Origin: Pseudomonas sp. KU26590
GTDB taxonomy: Bacteria; Pseudomonadota; Gammaproteobacteria; Pseudomonadales; Pseudomonadaceae
Assembly (NCBI RefSeq): GCF_026153515.1
Contig: NZ_CP110644.1
Location: 5,459,501-5,523,500, forward strand
Direction of reading: 5' to 3'
DNA: 64,000 nucleotides
In this document: piece by piece, positions 48,920 to 58,376 of the stretch
Numbering within the stretch: position 1 is the first letter of the stretch
Layout of the letters: each line of letters begins with the position of its first letter
Notes under the pieces: generated by a model
Seen by the model: the letters and a program-made list of their open reading frames with translations, nothing else
Told to the model about the DNA's origin: nothing
Database searches by the model: none
Translations under genes and position numbers: made by a program

Positions 48920-49816
48920 ATGTCCAAGAACGTCCGCGCAGATTCACTCTCGCTTCTGCTGTTCACGTTACGCAGCGGAAAGCTGATGGCGATCAACCTG
49001 CTCAAGGTCAGTGAAATCATCCCCTGCCCTCCCCTCACGCGTCTGCCGGAATCCCACCCACACGTGAAGGGTGTCGCCACCTTGCGTGGCAACCCGCTGT
49101 CGGTGATTGACCTGAGTCGTGCCATTGGCGAGCGTCCGTTGGTGGACCCGGACGGCGGCTGCCTGATCGTCACCGATGTCAGCCGCTCCAAACAGGGGCT
49201 GCACGTGCAGGCAGTCAGCAAGATCGTTCACTGCCTGACCACTGACATTCGTCCGCCGCCCTTTGGCTCCGGCAACAAGTCGTTCATCACCGGTGTGACG
49301 CAGGTCGACGGGACGCTGGTTCAGGTGCTGGACATCGAGAAGGTCATTCACGGCATCGCACCACCGCGGATCGTCGCCGAACGCGCCGAGCTGAGTGCCG
49401 AGGACGCCGCAGTGCTGGCCAAGGCGCGCATTCTGGTGGTCGATGACAGTCAGGTGGCGCTGCAACAGTCGGTGATCACCCTGCGCAATCTGGGCATCGA
49501 ATGCCACACCGCCCGCAGTGCGCGGGAAGCCATCGATCAGTTACTCGATTTGCAAGGCACCGCGCAGCAGATCAACGTGGTGGTGTCCGACATCGAGATG
49601 TCGGAGATGGACGGCTACGCGCTCACCCGCACGCTTCGGGAAACGCCGGACTTCCAGGAGCTGTACGTGCTGTTGCACACTTCACTGGACAGTGCGATGA
49701 ACGCCGAGAAAGCCAATGCTGCCGGCGCCAACGCTGTTCTGACCAAGTTCTCCTCGCCTGAGCTGACACGATGCTTGATCGAAGCCGCCCGCACGGTCGA
49801 AGCTCAGGGAATCTGA
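48920..49816 (+). CDS. CheV-type chemotaxis coupling protein
   Basis: CheV proteins join a CheW-like coupling domain to a receiver domain. The 298-residue protein has CheW from about 8-155 (LLLFTLRSGKLMAINLLKVSEI) and a receiver from about 170-295 with ILVVDDSQVA and the phosphoacceptor D224 in VVSDIEMSEMDGY. The ATG at 48920 follows AGAAGGTTTAT. It lies outside any flagellar or chemotaxis cluster, divergent from hmp and sharing the NorR-site region. Confidence 0.93.
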   Translation: MSKNVRADSLSLLLFTLRSGKLMAINLLKVSEIIPCPPLTRLPESHPHVKGVATLRGNPLSVIDLSRAIGERPLVDPDGGCLIVTDVSRSKQGLHVQAVSKIVHCLTTDIRPPPFGSGNKSFITGVTQVDGTLVQVLDIEKVIHGIAPPRIVAERAELSAEDAAVLAKARILVVDDSQVALQQSVITLRNLGIECHTARSAREAIDQLLDLQGTAQQINVVVSDIEMSEMDGYALTRTLRETPDFQELYVLLHTSLDSAMNAEKANAAGANAVLTKFSSPELTRCLIEAARTVEAQGI

Positions 49817-50319
49817 GACCGACCGCAGGCGACGCCTCCACCGCGCATTACTGGTTGATGCGTCGTGACCTCGGCCCGGCCCTCGATGATCCGGACTGGC
49901 CCGCTGCCGTGCGTCCCGTTGTATTCACTGTTCAGAACGCCCCGGCGGTACACCAGTTGCTGATGCTGGGTCGCGAGCACGGCGGCGGTCGGGTGGCGGA
50001 CTATGCCACCTGGCTGGGCGCCTTCGAGACGGATCCCGAGTTTGATCAGGCGCTGTGTTTGGTTCTGGAGGACGCTCAGGGCGTGGTGGCCGTTGCGCAG
50101 TGCTGGACCAGTGCATTCATTCGCAATCTGGTGGTTCACCCGCGCGCCCTCCGCCAAGGCTTGGGTCTGGCGTTGCTGAATCAGGCGTTCGCGGCCTTCC
50201 GCCAGCGGGGCGAAGGCCACGTCGATCTCAAGGTGATGGAAAGCAATCTGGGCGCACGCCGGCTGTATGAGCGCGCCGGTATGCAATATATTCAGCGCCA
50301 CGAACTCGAACCGCGCTGA
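49771..50319 (+). CDS. GNAT-family N-acetyltransferase
   Basis: The C-terminal half has the GNAT acetyl-CoA motif IRNLVVHPRALRQGLGLALL and the closing motif VMESNLGARRLYERAGM. The substrate is unknown. The start is uncertain: 49771 (182 aa) overlaps cheV by 46 bp, while an ATG at 49858 gives a shorter form beginning MRRDLGPALDDPDWP that may miss the first strand. A non-ATG start after the cheV stop is also possible. It probably shares the cheV transcript. Confidence 0.78.
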   Translation: MLDRSRPHGRSSGNLRPTAGDASTAHYWLMRRDLGPALDDPDWPAAVRPVVFTVQNAPAVHQLLMLGREHGGGRVADYATWLGAFETDPEFDQALCLVLEDAQGVVAVAQCWTSAFIRNLVVHPRALRQGLGLALLNQAFAAFRQRGEGHVDLKVMESNLGARRLYERAGMQYIQRHELEPR

Positions 50320-50367
50320 ATCTACGCCGAGACGCGTTCCTCCCTCACGCCATGGAGAGCCCCACCC

Positions 50368-50694
50368 ATGAAGATGCACACCGCGTTGTTGCTCGTTCTA
50401 ACCGCCTGCGCTGCTGGCCAGGCCCATGCCTCCAGCCCGGACGCCTGGGCCGCTTTCAACAAAACCCTGGTCGACAGTTGTGTCAGCGCCAGCTCCCTGA
50501 AAAACGCCAAACCTGCCGGCGCCGATGCGGCGTTCGATGACAGCGTCGGCTTCAACGCGCTGTTGATCAAGGGCCAGTACAAACAGGCATTCATGAAGAA
50601 CAAGACCGGCACCGAGCTTTGCCTCTACGACCGCAAGAACAAGAAAGCGCTGATTACCGAGTGGGATAACGTCACCACGTTGCCGAAGAAGTAA
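50368..50694 (+). CDS. Small secreted hypothetical protein
   Basis: The 108-residue product has a signal peptide (MKMHTALLLVLTACAAGQAHA), and the mature part has two cysteines (DSCVSAS and TELCLYD), which could form a disulfide. I do not recognise a family. It lies 48 bp after the acetyltransferase on the same strand. Confidence 0.7.
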   Translation: MKMHTALLLVLTACAAGQAHASSPDAWAAFNKTLVDSCVSASSLKNAKPAGADAAFDDSVGFNALLIKGQYKQAFMKNKTGTELCLYDRKNKKALITEWDNVTTLPKK

Positions 50695-50798
50695 GGCGAC
50701 TTGCGCTCGGACCGTTCGCGACTTGAGCCGATTGGGCGGGATAAATCCCACAGCAACGGTCGCCTCCGGACACCCCCTTGCGTCTGGAGCGTGCCCGC

Positions 50799-51761
50799 AT
50801 GAAGCGCGTCGCGATCGTGCTGTTTCCCAACGTGCAGTCCCTGGATGTGGCCGGCCCACTCGACGTCTTCGCCGAAGCCAATCGTTTCCTTCCCGAGGGT
50901 GATGGCTACGACATCATCACCATCGGCACGGCGCCCTACCCGATCATTGCGTCCAACGGCATGCCGCTGGGTGCTGAGTATTCCCTGGCGGACGCGCCGA
51001 AGCCGGTCGACATCCTCTTGATTCCGGGCGGCCCTTCGCTGCCGGATGGCGATGAAATGCCGGCTATCACCCGGTGGCTGCTGCAAGCCGTGCCCCACTT
51101 GCGACGCTACGGCTCGATCTGCACCGGGGCGTTCATCCTCGGGCACGCCGGATTGCTGGATGGCAAGCGGGCCGCCACCCACTGGAGCCACGCTCAGCAA
51201 CTCGCCGACCAGTTCCCGCAGGCCAGGGTCGAGCCAGACCGCATCTATGTTCGTGACGGTGCGCTGATGACATCAGCCGGGGTCACGGCAGGCATCGACA
51301 TGGCGCTGGCCTTGGTGGCGGAGGATCATGGCCCGGCGATTTCCCTGGCGGTGGCTAAGCGTCTGCTGGTGGTGGCCCAGCGTCAGGGCGGGCAGTCGCA
51401 GTTCAGCCCGTACCTTGCGGCGTCGGCAGATGACGATTCCCCCGTGGCCAAGGTGCAGCGCTACGTGATGGAGCATATCGGCGAACCGTTTTCAGTGGAG
51501 CGACTGGCCGACGTGGTGGCGATGAGTCCGCGCACGTTCGCCCGGGTGTTTGCCCGCGACGCCAAAGTCACGCCAGCGGAGTTCGTGCAACGCGCGCGCA
51601 TCGACGCCGCCCGCCACTTGCTGGAAGGCAGCAAAATGGCGATCAAGGCGGTGGCGTATCACTGCGGATTTGGCAGCGCCGCGCGGATGCGGCTGATCTT
51701 CAGTCAGCGTCTGGGGGTGACGCCGACTCAGTACCGGGACAGTTTTCGCAAGCAAGCATGA
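50799..51761 (+). CDS. GlxA-type AraC-family regulator with DJ-1/PfpI domain
   Basis: The 320-residue protein has an N-terminal DJ-1/PfpI domain (about 1-180; VAIVLFPNVQSLDVAGPLDVF, with the nucleophile-like elbow SICTGAFILGHAG containing cysteine) and a C-terminal AraC HTH (about 225-318; SVERLADVVAMSPRTFARVF and AVAYHCGFGSAARMRLIF). Such regulators often sense amine or arginine-type compounds. The ATG at 50799 follows GGAGCGTGCCCGC. Target genes are not evident nearby. Confidence 0.9.
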   Translation: MKRVAIVLFPNVQSLDVAGPLDVFAEANRFLPEGDGYDIITIGTAPYPIIASNGMPLGAEYSLADAPKPVDILLIPGGPSLPDGDEMPAITRWLLQAVPHLRRYGSICTGAFILGHAGLLDGKRAATHWSHAQQLADQFPQARVEPDRIYVRDGALMTSAGVTAGIDMALALVAEDHGPAISLAVAKRLLVVAQRQGGQSQFSPYLAASADDDSPVAKVQRYVMEHIGEPFSVERLADVVAMSPRTFARVFARDAKVTPAEFVQRARIDAARHLLEGSKMAIKAVAYHCGFGSAARMRLIFSQRLGVTPTQYRDSFRKQA

Positions 51762-51813
51762 GCACGGCGGGCGGAGGATCAACTCTGCAGCGTGCACGCC
51801 AGCGAAACTGTGA

Positions 51814-52116
51814 TCAGCGCTTGCCCATCGACCGACGCGTGCCAGAAGGCGCAGCGCCAGGACGCTTGTCGTGGTTCGATTTGCCCGGGCCTTTGTAGTG
51901 CTGCTGATCCTTCTTCGCCTGCAACAGCTCGCCCGATTTGAACGGGAAGCTGAACGCCGGAATCGCAGGTTTTGTATCCGCCGCCGCAGCGTTGGCGTCG
52001 ACCGAAGCGTGCGATTCACGAGCATCAGGAGCGGGCGTGTGTTCGGGGTGGTCATGAAAGCTCCGGAAGGGCAGACGGTCGAGGAATACGGGCGGCGCCC
52101 GAGGGCCGCGCAGCAT
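51814..52116 (-). CDS. Small basic hypothetical protein
   Basis: The C-terminal 55 residues are Lys/Gly-rich and hydrophilic (KKDQQHYKGPGKSNHDKRPG, then SGTRRSMGKR) and look like a conserved pseudomonad small protein. The start is uncertain: the ATG at 52116 gives 100 aa with an N-terminus unlike a typical protein, while an ATG at about 52057 (ATGACCACCCCG) is in another frame. I see no ribosome binding site that decides the matter. Possibly disordered. Confidence is modest. Confidence 0.5.
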   Translation of the reverse strand: MLRGPRAPPVFLDRLPFRSFHDHPEHTPAPDARESHASVDANAAAADTKPAIPAFSFPFKSGELLQAKKDQQHYKGPGKSNHDKRPGAAPSGTRRSMGKR

Positions 52117-52165
52117 ACCTGAATCGCCGGCGGATCGCTTCTGCCAACAGACCGACTGCGCGCGC

Positions 52166-53158
52166 CTATTTGTAGAACAGATCCACCATCACTTCCGCCG
52201 AAAACGGGCCGGCGGTCGGCGTGCTGGTTTGCCACAGCAGCTCGGCGTTGAAGTCCGCTGTCTCCGAGTAATTGCCCTCCAGCAGATCGGTCAGGTGGAA
52301 GGGTTCGTGGAACGGCACGGGCGAGCCGTCGCGGGCACGGGCAATGCGAACGCCGATGCTGTTGTTGTTGGCCGGCACCAGTACGTCACCCTTGAGGATC
52401 CCGGACACCGGCGTGATGCGCGCATTGAGACTGAACGGCGATTCGCACGTGCGGCTCGTGGCCAGGGCAAAGCGCTGAAAGGTGGCGACTTCTCCCACCC
52501 GTACGTTGCGGATGGCCACGTCGCCGAAATCCACGGTCTCGGGCATGACCCGCAATTCAGCGTCGCAGGCGACGAAGCGCAGCCCCTCAAGGTTGTTGAT
52601 GACGTAGCTGAGCGTGGGGTCAGACGCCGGACTCTGCCCGCTGCTGCCGTCGAGCTGAAACATACGATAGTCGTGCAGACCACTGGCGACGCCGGACGGC
52701 GGGGTCGGTCCGTACTTCTGAATGAACACCGAAAACGGCAGGTTGAACGTAACGCTCGGGCAGACCGAGCGTGCGTCCGTGCAGGCAGGGGCTTGCTGAC
52801 GCGTGGGAATTCGCCCGCTGGTTTGCACGAAATCAACGCCGCTCACCGTGAGCCCGGCGCGAATCCCCTGTCCGATCTGCAGGTTGTCAGGGTTCAGATC
52901 AATGACTACATCCTCGGGGCCGCCCGGTTCGTCCCTCGCGCATTCGACGGCAAGGTTCAGTCGCTCCGAACGCCAGACTGCGGTGCCATCGGGCAGATTC
53001 GCGGGAATGGCGACGGTGCTGCTCAAGTCCGCGCGCACCACCGAATCACCGGCGCCCTGGGTCTTGCAGGTCAGCGCCATTGCGAGGCCAGGCATCAATA
53101 GCGTCATCAGCAACGTGATCGGCAGCGTCAGCCACCCTCGGATGATGGGTGTCTTCAT
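52166..53158 (-). CDS. Fimbrial tip adhesin of a chaperone-usher system
   Basis: The 330-residue protein has a signal peptide (cleavage near residue 28 after MALA). It reads like a two-domain adhesin: an N-terminal receptor-binding part with several cysteines (LTCKTQGAGD, ACTDARSVC), and a C-terminal pilin domain (about 195-330; FVACDAELRVMPETVDFGDV to AEVMVDLFYK) with the penultimate-Tyr strand used in donor-strand exchange. It is the last gene of the operon, next to a chaperone. Receptor unknown. Confidence 0.82.
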   Translation of the reverse strand: MKTPIIRGWLTLPITLLMTLLMPGLAMALTCKTQGAGDSVVRADLSSTVAIPANLPDGTAVWRSERLNLAVECARDEPGGPEDVVIDLNPDNLQIGQGIRAGLTVSGVDFVQTSGRIPTRQQAPACTDARSVCPSVTFNLPFSVFIQKYGPTPPSGVASGLHDYRMFQLDGSSGQSPASDPTLSYVINNLEGLRFVACDAELRVMPETVDFGDVAIRNVRVGEVATFQRFALATSRTCESPFSLNARITPVSGILKGDVLVPANNNSIGVRIARARDGSPVPFHEPFHLTDLLEGNYSETADFNAELLWQTSTPTAGPFSAEVMVDLFYK

Positions 53159-53159
53159 G

Positions 53160-53939
53160 TCAGCATTTCCCTATGAGTGAGTGTGAATCCGACGTGTGCA
53201 GCGGCACATTGAACGGCTGCGCGTCCTGGAACGGCGCGCAGTAGTCGCGCTGTCCGCCGTAATCGGTCATGGCCTTGAAGCTCAGGGTGTCAGGCACTGT
53301 GCCCTCCGGGCCGAGAACAGGCAGCGCGAGTGATGCGTCCGAAAAAGGCGCCAGCAACCGGTGGTCTGCGACCTCGATTCCATTAATGCGCAGGTTCTGC
53401 AGCGAGACGTGATACGGCGTCGGGTTGCGCACGGTCAGCGTGGCGTCAGCCGATGGAGCGCGCTGCCAAAGCAGCGTTTGCGCCGCCTCCGCCGGATCGC
53501 CGGGCAGCCCCGCCGGGCGATAGAACACGTTGATGCGCTGGCGAATGGCGATGCTCAACTGCTGAGCCGCCGTGCTGCGCCGGGGGATTTCCAGCACATA
53601 CAGATGCAGCATCGACTCCCGGTCCCGGGGCATGCCGACGCCTTCATAGAGCAGGCGCAGGGTCTGCTTGCCCTTGGCCGGCAGGCGCACCAGGTGCGGG
53701 GTCAACGCAAACGGCAGATCAGCGGCGCGACCATCGCCTGGTTGATCATCCCGGCGCGGCGCATCAAGCCAGGCCTGAATCAGGGCCTCGGCATCGCTGC
53801 GGTTGCTGACCTCGATCGTCGCCTCGTTGTAGCGACCGTCGAAGATCAACCGTGTGCCTGACAGCGACACCGCGCCTTGGGCCATGCCGCTGATCACGGC
53901 CAACAACACTCCTGCCAGATAGACCTGTTTCATTGGCAT
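53160..53939 (-). CDS. Periplasmic pilus chaperone (second of two)
   Basis: The protein has a signal peptide and the PapD fold signature NVFYRPAGLPGDPAEAAQTLLWQR. The F1-strand pairing motif FALTPHLVRLPAKGKQTLRLLYEG is present, as is the conserved Arg/Lys pair for the subunit C-terminus. I take ATG 53939 (260 aa), overlapping the usher stop; ATG 53933 gives two residues less. It differs in sequence from the chaperone at 56643, so the two may serve different subunits. Confidence 0.9.
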   Translation of the reverse strand: MPMKQVYLAGVLLAVISGMAQGAVSLSGTRLIFDGRYNEATIEVSNRSDAEALIQAWLDAPRRDDQPGDGRAADLPFALTPHLVRLPAKGKQTLRLLYEGVGMPRDRESMLHLYVLEIPRRSTAAQQLSIAIRQRINVFYRPAGLPGDPAEAAQTLLWQRAPSADATLTVRNPTPYHVSLQNLRINGIEVADHRLLAPFSDASLALPVLGPEGTVPDTLSFKAMTDYGGQRDYCAPFQDAQPFNVPLHTSDSHSLIGKC

Positions 53940-56515
53940 TGCACCTTCAGCCGATCGTAGCTGCGGTGGGCTTCTTTGGGTGGCAGCGCGAAGGATGCGC
54001 GGCACTGCTGATCGGTCCATTTGACGACAAGCTCGCCGCTGTCCCGCTCGCTCAGCACCAGCGCCCGGCCGCTGGGATCAACGGTTGCCAGCGGCTTGCC
54101 CTGCTCGTCTTCCACCGCGGCGCCCATGGGCAAGCGGCTGCCATCGGCGCGCACCAGTTCGAATTGCACACGCCGACCGATGGCCGTGCGAAAGCTGAGC
54201 AGGGGCGCCGCGCCGCGCCGGGGCACGACTTGATCCACCGCATTTTCCAGTTCGATATTGGCACCCAGCTGGCGAGTGTCGAGGTTCACCCAGTTGGTTC
54301 GATAGGGCTGGGCATAAGGCAGGATCGCGTAGCCGTTGTCGGCGGTTTCGACGTTACTGAAGTTGCTCAATCGCGCACCGCCGACGCCTTTCACCTGAAC
54401 CAGCGCGAAGGTCTCACCCAAGGGCTGGCCGAAATTGACGCCGCCGGCATGAGCGACCACCGAACCCGACGCGCCCATGCTCAGCGCCTGGTAATCGCTG
54501 CCCTGCCCGTACCCGGCATCGAAACGTCCATAAGCCGTTGTGGTGCTGAGCTTGCCGAACCCTGATGAACCGGTGTTGCTGTCATGCCCCGCCTGTACTG
54601 AGTAGAAGCTGTTGCGGTCGTCGAATATCTGACCATTCAGGCCCGACTGCACGCTGGATGCGCCGGAGCTGTCGCGAACGGCATTTCCGAACACCCGCGA
54701 GGAGCCGGAATCGCTCCCCAGCGGCAGGCTTACTGTCAGCGCGATGCGGTTGTCCGACTGATTATCTCCGCTGCGCTCGAAAGTCTGGTTGCGCTCGAGC
54801 GACACGCTGTAGCTGAGGCTGCGCCATGCCGAGTTCCACGACAGAAAAAGCTGGCGCGTTTTGCTGCCCCGGTCCCAGTAACGTTGCTCGGATCCGGTAA
54901 AGCTTAGCGACGCAGACTGCTCCGGCAGCGACTGGGTCAGGCTGATTTCGAGGCGATCTTTGGCACGCCCGCTGGCTGATCCGTCACGCGCTTGCAACGC
55001 ATCGACATGGTCGTCGAACGTCAGGTATTGATCCGTTGAATAGCGATAGCCGGCCACGGCGAGCGTGGTCTGGGTCAGGTCCAGCGTATTGGCGTAGCGA
55101 ACGCGCAGGCTCTGTCCGCTGTAACGTTGCTCACGCTGGCGGCTAAGGGACTGGGTCACGTCCAGCGACACCGCGCCCAGTCCGGTATTGATCCCGGCAC
55201 CGATGTTGCTCGCCTGATAGTCCTCTGCGATTTGCACGCCGCCCGCTGCCGTCACCCGCTCGGTCAGGCCATACACCAAGGTGCCGGAGGTAAAGCCGGG
55301 AGAAAGACCGTCCTCCGTGTTGCTGTCGTATTGGCCGGCGGCGAGGCTGTACCGCAGCGCGCCTTTGGGCACCATGATGGGCAGCGACGCATAGGCCTGG
55401 ACGAATACGCGCTTGCTGCCGTCGGCTTCGACGACCGTCACTTCCAGGTCGCCGTTCGACCCGCTGGGATAGATGTCGGTGATTTCGAACGGCCCCGGCG
55501 AGACGTTGCCGCTGTACAGCATGAAACCGTTCTGACGCACTTCCACCAAGGCGTTGGTGTCGGCAATGCCGCGGATGACCGGCGCGAATATCCGCTCGCT
55601 GTCGGGCAGCATGCCCTCGTCGGACATCACCATGGCGCCGAGGAATCGAACGCTGTCGAAGACTTGCGAATCGGTAAAGGTCTCGCCCAGGGTAAGCTGG
55701 CTTTTCAACGCAGTGATGTCACGCTGCATGAACGTCCGATTGCTGCGAAAGCGATACGGCTGATCATTGCCAAAGGTCAGCGAGGATTCGTTGCGCAGGC
55801 GCCAGGCACCGAGGTTCACACCGTTGCGCATGCTCAGGTAATACTGATCCTGCGCTTGAGATCGACCTTGGCCGCTGCGGGTACGGCGCGCGCCGCTGAA
55901 GTTGTAATTGACGAAACCGACCGTCTCGCCCTCGTCCCATAACTCGGGTGGCACATACCCGCGAGCGCTGCTGGACATCATCGCCTGAGGGATGCTGATG
56001 TTCAGGCGCAGGCTCGCAGGCTGGTAGTCGACGCGGGCAAACTCGACCCGCGCCGGCAGATCGAAACATTCCGTCGGCGAAGCATCGCCGGCTTGCACTG
56101 CCTCCGGGTTCATGCCGAACTCGCGGAGCATGTCCAGCGTAAGGCAGGCCTCGACGGTGCCTTTCGCAGGGTTGGCGACGAAGTTGATGTCACGCCGCCC
56201 GCTCAGCACACGATTGACATAGACGTCCGCCCGGTAGCTCCCGGGGACTACGCTGTTGCCGTGCAAAAATGTCGCGAGATCGGCGGGCTGATTGGTGCCC
56301 TGGATAAACGAGGTGTTGAATTTCACATCGGCCGCGTCGGTGCTCTGATGGGTCATGGCCACCGCAGACGACGCCAGCGCCAATCCTGCGGACGCAACAA
56401 TGAGCCTCGCCAACGGGCTGATGCGCAGCAGCGAATGCGCCTGATGTCTGCGGTCGATGCCTGAAGAGCAGGCTGCAATCCGTGCATATCCCTTGTGGTG
56501 ATCTCGGGGTTCCAT
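53930..56515 (-). CDS. Outer membrane fimbrial usher
   Basis: The 861-residue usher has the N-terminal domain FNTSFIQGTNQPADLATFLHGNSVVPGSYRADVYVN (split here for length), the beta-barrel with DQYYLSMRNGVNLGAWRLRN, and the C-terminal domain with RGAAPLLSFRTAIGRRVQFELVRADG. The N-terminal 50 residues are long for a signal peptide and start MEPRDHHKGYARIAAC, so the true start may be downstream, but a strong alternative was not seen. It follows chaperone 1 by 127 bp and precedes chaperone 2. Confidence 0.9.
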   Translation of the reverse strand: MEPRDHHKGYARIAACSSGIDRRHQAHSLLRISPLARLIVASAGLALASSAVAMTHQSTDAADVKFNTSFIQGTNQPADLATFLHGNSVVPGSYRADVYVNRVLSGRRDINFVANPAKGTVEACLTLDMLREFGMNPEAVQAGDASPTECFDLPARVEFARVDYQPASLRLNISIPQAMMSSSARGYVPPELWDEGETVGFVNYNFSGARRTRSGQGRSQAQDQYYLSMRNGVNLGAWRLRNESSLTFGNDQPYRFRSNRTFMQRDITALKSQLTLGETFTDSQVFDSVRFLGAMVMSDEGMLPDSERIFAPVIRGIADTNALVEVRQNGFMLYSGNVSPGPFEITDIYPSGSNGDLEVTVVEADGSKRVFVQAYASLPIMVPKGALRYSLAAGQYDSNTEDGLSPGFTSGTLVYGLTERVTAAGGVQIAEDYQASNIGAGINTGLGAVSLDVTQSLSRQREQRYSGQSLRVRYANTLDLTQTTLAVAGYRYSTDQYLTFDDHVDALQARDGSASGRAKDRLEISLTQSLPEQSASLSFTGSEQRYWDRGSKTRQLFLSWNSAWRSLSYSVSLERNQTFERSGDNQSDNRIALTVSLPLGSDSGSSRVFGNAVRDSSGASSVQSGLNGQIFDDRNSFYSVQAGHDSNTGSSGFGKLSTTTAYGRFDAGYGQGSDYQALSMGASGSVVAHAGGVNFGQPLGETFALVQVKGVGGARLSNFSNVETADNGYAILPYAQPYRTNWVNLDTRQLGANIELENAVDQVVPRRGAAPLLSFRTAIGRRVQFELVRADGSRLPMGAAVEDEQGKPLATVDPSGRALVLSERDSGELVVKWTDQQCRASFALPPKEAHRSYDRLKVQCQ

Positions 56516-56642
56516 TAGCGGGTTTCACTCGTGTTCTCAATTCCGGCGCGCTGGCAAAGCAGATTTGGCAGGCGCAAGGGGCTGGAGCCGCATGACTGCG
56601 ACTGAAGAAAGACTTGGGAAAATCCGACTGGCTACTGCGTGG

Positions 56643-57383
56643 CTACTCTGTCCCGGCGACGCTTCTGGCGGCTTGAATCGTCTGCCCCCCGGACACCTGC
56701 GCGGTGTACGGCTCCTGGGCGCCGAAATCGTTGATGCTGATGAACCGCAGGTCCACCGCGTGACCGCTGCCCAGTTGCTTGAGGGGCAATTGAACGGTCT
56801 GCCTGGGCGCGACCATTCGGCTGTCGGCGGTGAGCACTGTCTTGCCCTGCTGTCGGGCGTCGATCTGGATCATCGACACGTGATACGGCGTCGGATTGCT
56901 GACCTCCAACTGGCCGTCCTTCACTCGCCATTGCAGGCTTTTTGCTGCGTCGAGCGGATCGCCACTCAACGCGGCGGGCCGGTAGAAGAGCTTGATGCGC
57001 TGCCGGATCGCGATCTGCAGCTGGTTGTCCTTCGCCGACTGCGGGATTTCCTGGACGTTGAGCCAGAACACGGACTCACGGTCGTCGGGCAAACCTTCGC
57101 CGGCGTAGATCACCCGAATCATTTGCCGGGCACTGCCCGCCATTCGTGCCAGTGGCGGGGTGATGACAAATGGCAGGTTCTCGGCAGTGAAGTGGGCATC
57201 CGCTTCGAGCCAGGACTGGGCAAGGATGTCTGCCGTACCGCTGTTGTTCACGACGAAGCTGACCTCCTTGTCCTGGGCCTGATAAATGACACGCGTGGTG
57301 TTCAGCACGATGCCCGCCTGCGCCGGGGCAGCCAGAAGCAACCCCAGCCACAGGGCGGAGCAGCGAATAAAATCAGGAAGCAT
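56643..57383 (-). CDS. Periplasmic pilus chaperone (first of two)
   Basis: The 246-residue protein has a signal peptide (ending APAQA), then the PapD-family pattern GIVLNTTRVIYQAQDKEVSF, LPFVITPPLARM, RVIYAGEGLPDDRESVFWLN and KLFYRPAALSGDPLDAAKSL. It lies 71 bp after the major pilin gene, as expected, and feeds subunits to the usher. It is more like a classical PapD than the second chaperone. Confidence 0.92.
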   Translation of the reverse strand: MLPDFIRCSALWLGLLLAAPAQAGIVLNTTRVIYQAQDKEVSFVVNNSGTADILAQSWLEADAHFTAENLPFVITPPLARMAGSARQMIRVIYAGEGLPDDRESVFWLNVQEIPQSAKDNQLQIAIRQRIKLFYRPAALSGDPLDAAKSLQWRVKDGQLEVSNPTPYHVSMIQIDARQQGKTVLTADSRMVAPRQTVQLPLKQLGSGHAVDLRFISINDFGAQEPYTAQVSGGQTIQAARSVAGTE

Positions 57384-57454
57384 GGTGAGACCGTCCTGGG
57401 CGTTGAGGTGGAAGCGAGGTAGGCGAGCGAGCCATTGCCCGCCCGCCCGCTACA

Positions 57455-58039
57455 TCACTGGTAATCCATCACGAACGGCAGGAAGCCGTCGGCATTACCC
57501 GGGTTGGTCGGCGCGCCGTTGAGGACATAAACGGCGCCGAAGTTGATCTCGGCGGTCGCGCCATCGGCGCCGTCCTTGACCAGCGGCGTGTCGATGGTTT
57601 CGTTGCCGCTCAGGTCCATCAGCTGGTTGGACGCATTGAGCAGGCCGATGCCCACGCCGTCCGCCGCTCCGGTAGCCCGCAGCAGTTTCTGATCGAGGTT
57701 GTCCAGACCACTGCCCTGACGAGCGACGAAGCGCATGTTCACGGTGTTGTATTGATCGGCGCCGCCGGTGCAATTGACCAACAGCTGGATGGGCGAAGCG
57801 GTTTCGAGTTTGTTGTCGGCGAAGCGACCGATGTCGGAAAACGAGACGTTGCCCAGGTCAACCTTGATCTCGCCTGGATTGTTGCCAGGGCTTGCGCCAC
57901 TTCCGGCGCCGATGTCACACGTGATGTTGGTCAGGGTGCCGGTGAAAACAAGTTTGCCGTTGTTCGCAGCATTCGCGGTCCCGGAAATGCCAAGCCCCAT
58001 TGCGGCCACGATAGCCAGGGTAAGAGAAAGCTTTTTCAT
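57455..58039 (-). CDS. Major fimbrial subunit (type 1-like pilin)
   Basis: The 194-residue protein has a signal peptide (MKKLSLTLAIVAAMGLGISGTANA), the pilin start GKLVFTGTLTNITCDI, two cysteines (CDIG and LLVNCTGG) for the pilin disulfide, and the C-terminal strand DGFLPFVMDYQ with the penultimate Tyr. It is the first gene of pilin-chaperone-usher-chaperone-adhesin. The 58040-58376 gap upstream should hold its promoter; it contains GTGACGCTTTAATGTCAC, an inverted repeat, and no ORF. Confidence 0.92.
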   Translation of the reverse strand: MKKLSLTLAIVAAMGLGISGTANAANNGKLVFTGTLTNITCDIGAGSGASPGNNPGEIKVDLGNVSFSDIGRFADNKLETASPIQLLVNCTGGADQYNTVNMRFVARQGSGLDNLDQKLLRATGAADGVGIGLLNASNQLMDLSGNETIDTPLVKDGADGATAEINFGAVYVLNGAPTNPGNADGFLPFVMDYQ

Positions 58040-58314
58040 ATAACGACGTTCCTTGTGTCGATTCGTGTGTGCCCAAAAGGACGAGACGAACTATAAGCAG
58101 CGCTTCCAGAGTCGGCTGTCAGGCGTTCTACATCCTGTGGATTGAAAAGACAGTGGGGCGTGTAAGACCTTTCGGTAGGAGGTGACGCTTTAATGTCACA
58201 GGGCCCGTAGACTGGGGCTTCCGGCTATAAGCCCTCAGAAAAGCCGGGGCGAACGTTTGCACTGCACGCCGGATTGCGTGGAAGCAAAAGAGCGCCTGCA
58301 AAACGTTCACCCAC

Positions 58315-58342
58315 AAAAAACCCGGCTCGATTGAGCCGGGTT
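58315..58342 (-). terminator. Terminator downstream of the small fimbrial-like gene
   Basis: The perfect stem CCCGGCTC-GATT-GAGCCGGG is followed on the minus strand by TTTTTT. It separates the small gene at 58377 from the pilin operon. Confidence 0.9.
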
Positions 58343-58376
58343 GGTCAGCAGATGTTGCGGGTGAGGGAATAAGCGC

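Noticed and set aside
49771..49857. Confident extended N-terminus of the acetyltransferase
   Set aside because: The first 29 residues overlap cheV and no ribosome binding site supports the start. I kept the long form only as the outer limit.
51492..52235. 247-codon minus-strand frame covering the small basic protein region
   Set aside because: It overlaps the end of the GlxA-type regulator and has Arg/Ser-rich artefact composition.
58187..58204. GTGACGCTTTAATGTCAC inverted repeat as an operator of the pilin operon
   Set aside because: The arms are only 5 bp and no regulator is known. I note it under the pilin gene but do not claim it as a site.
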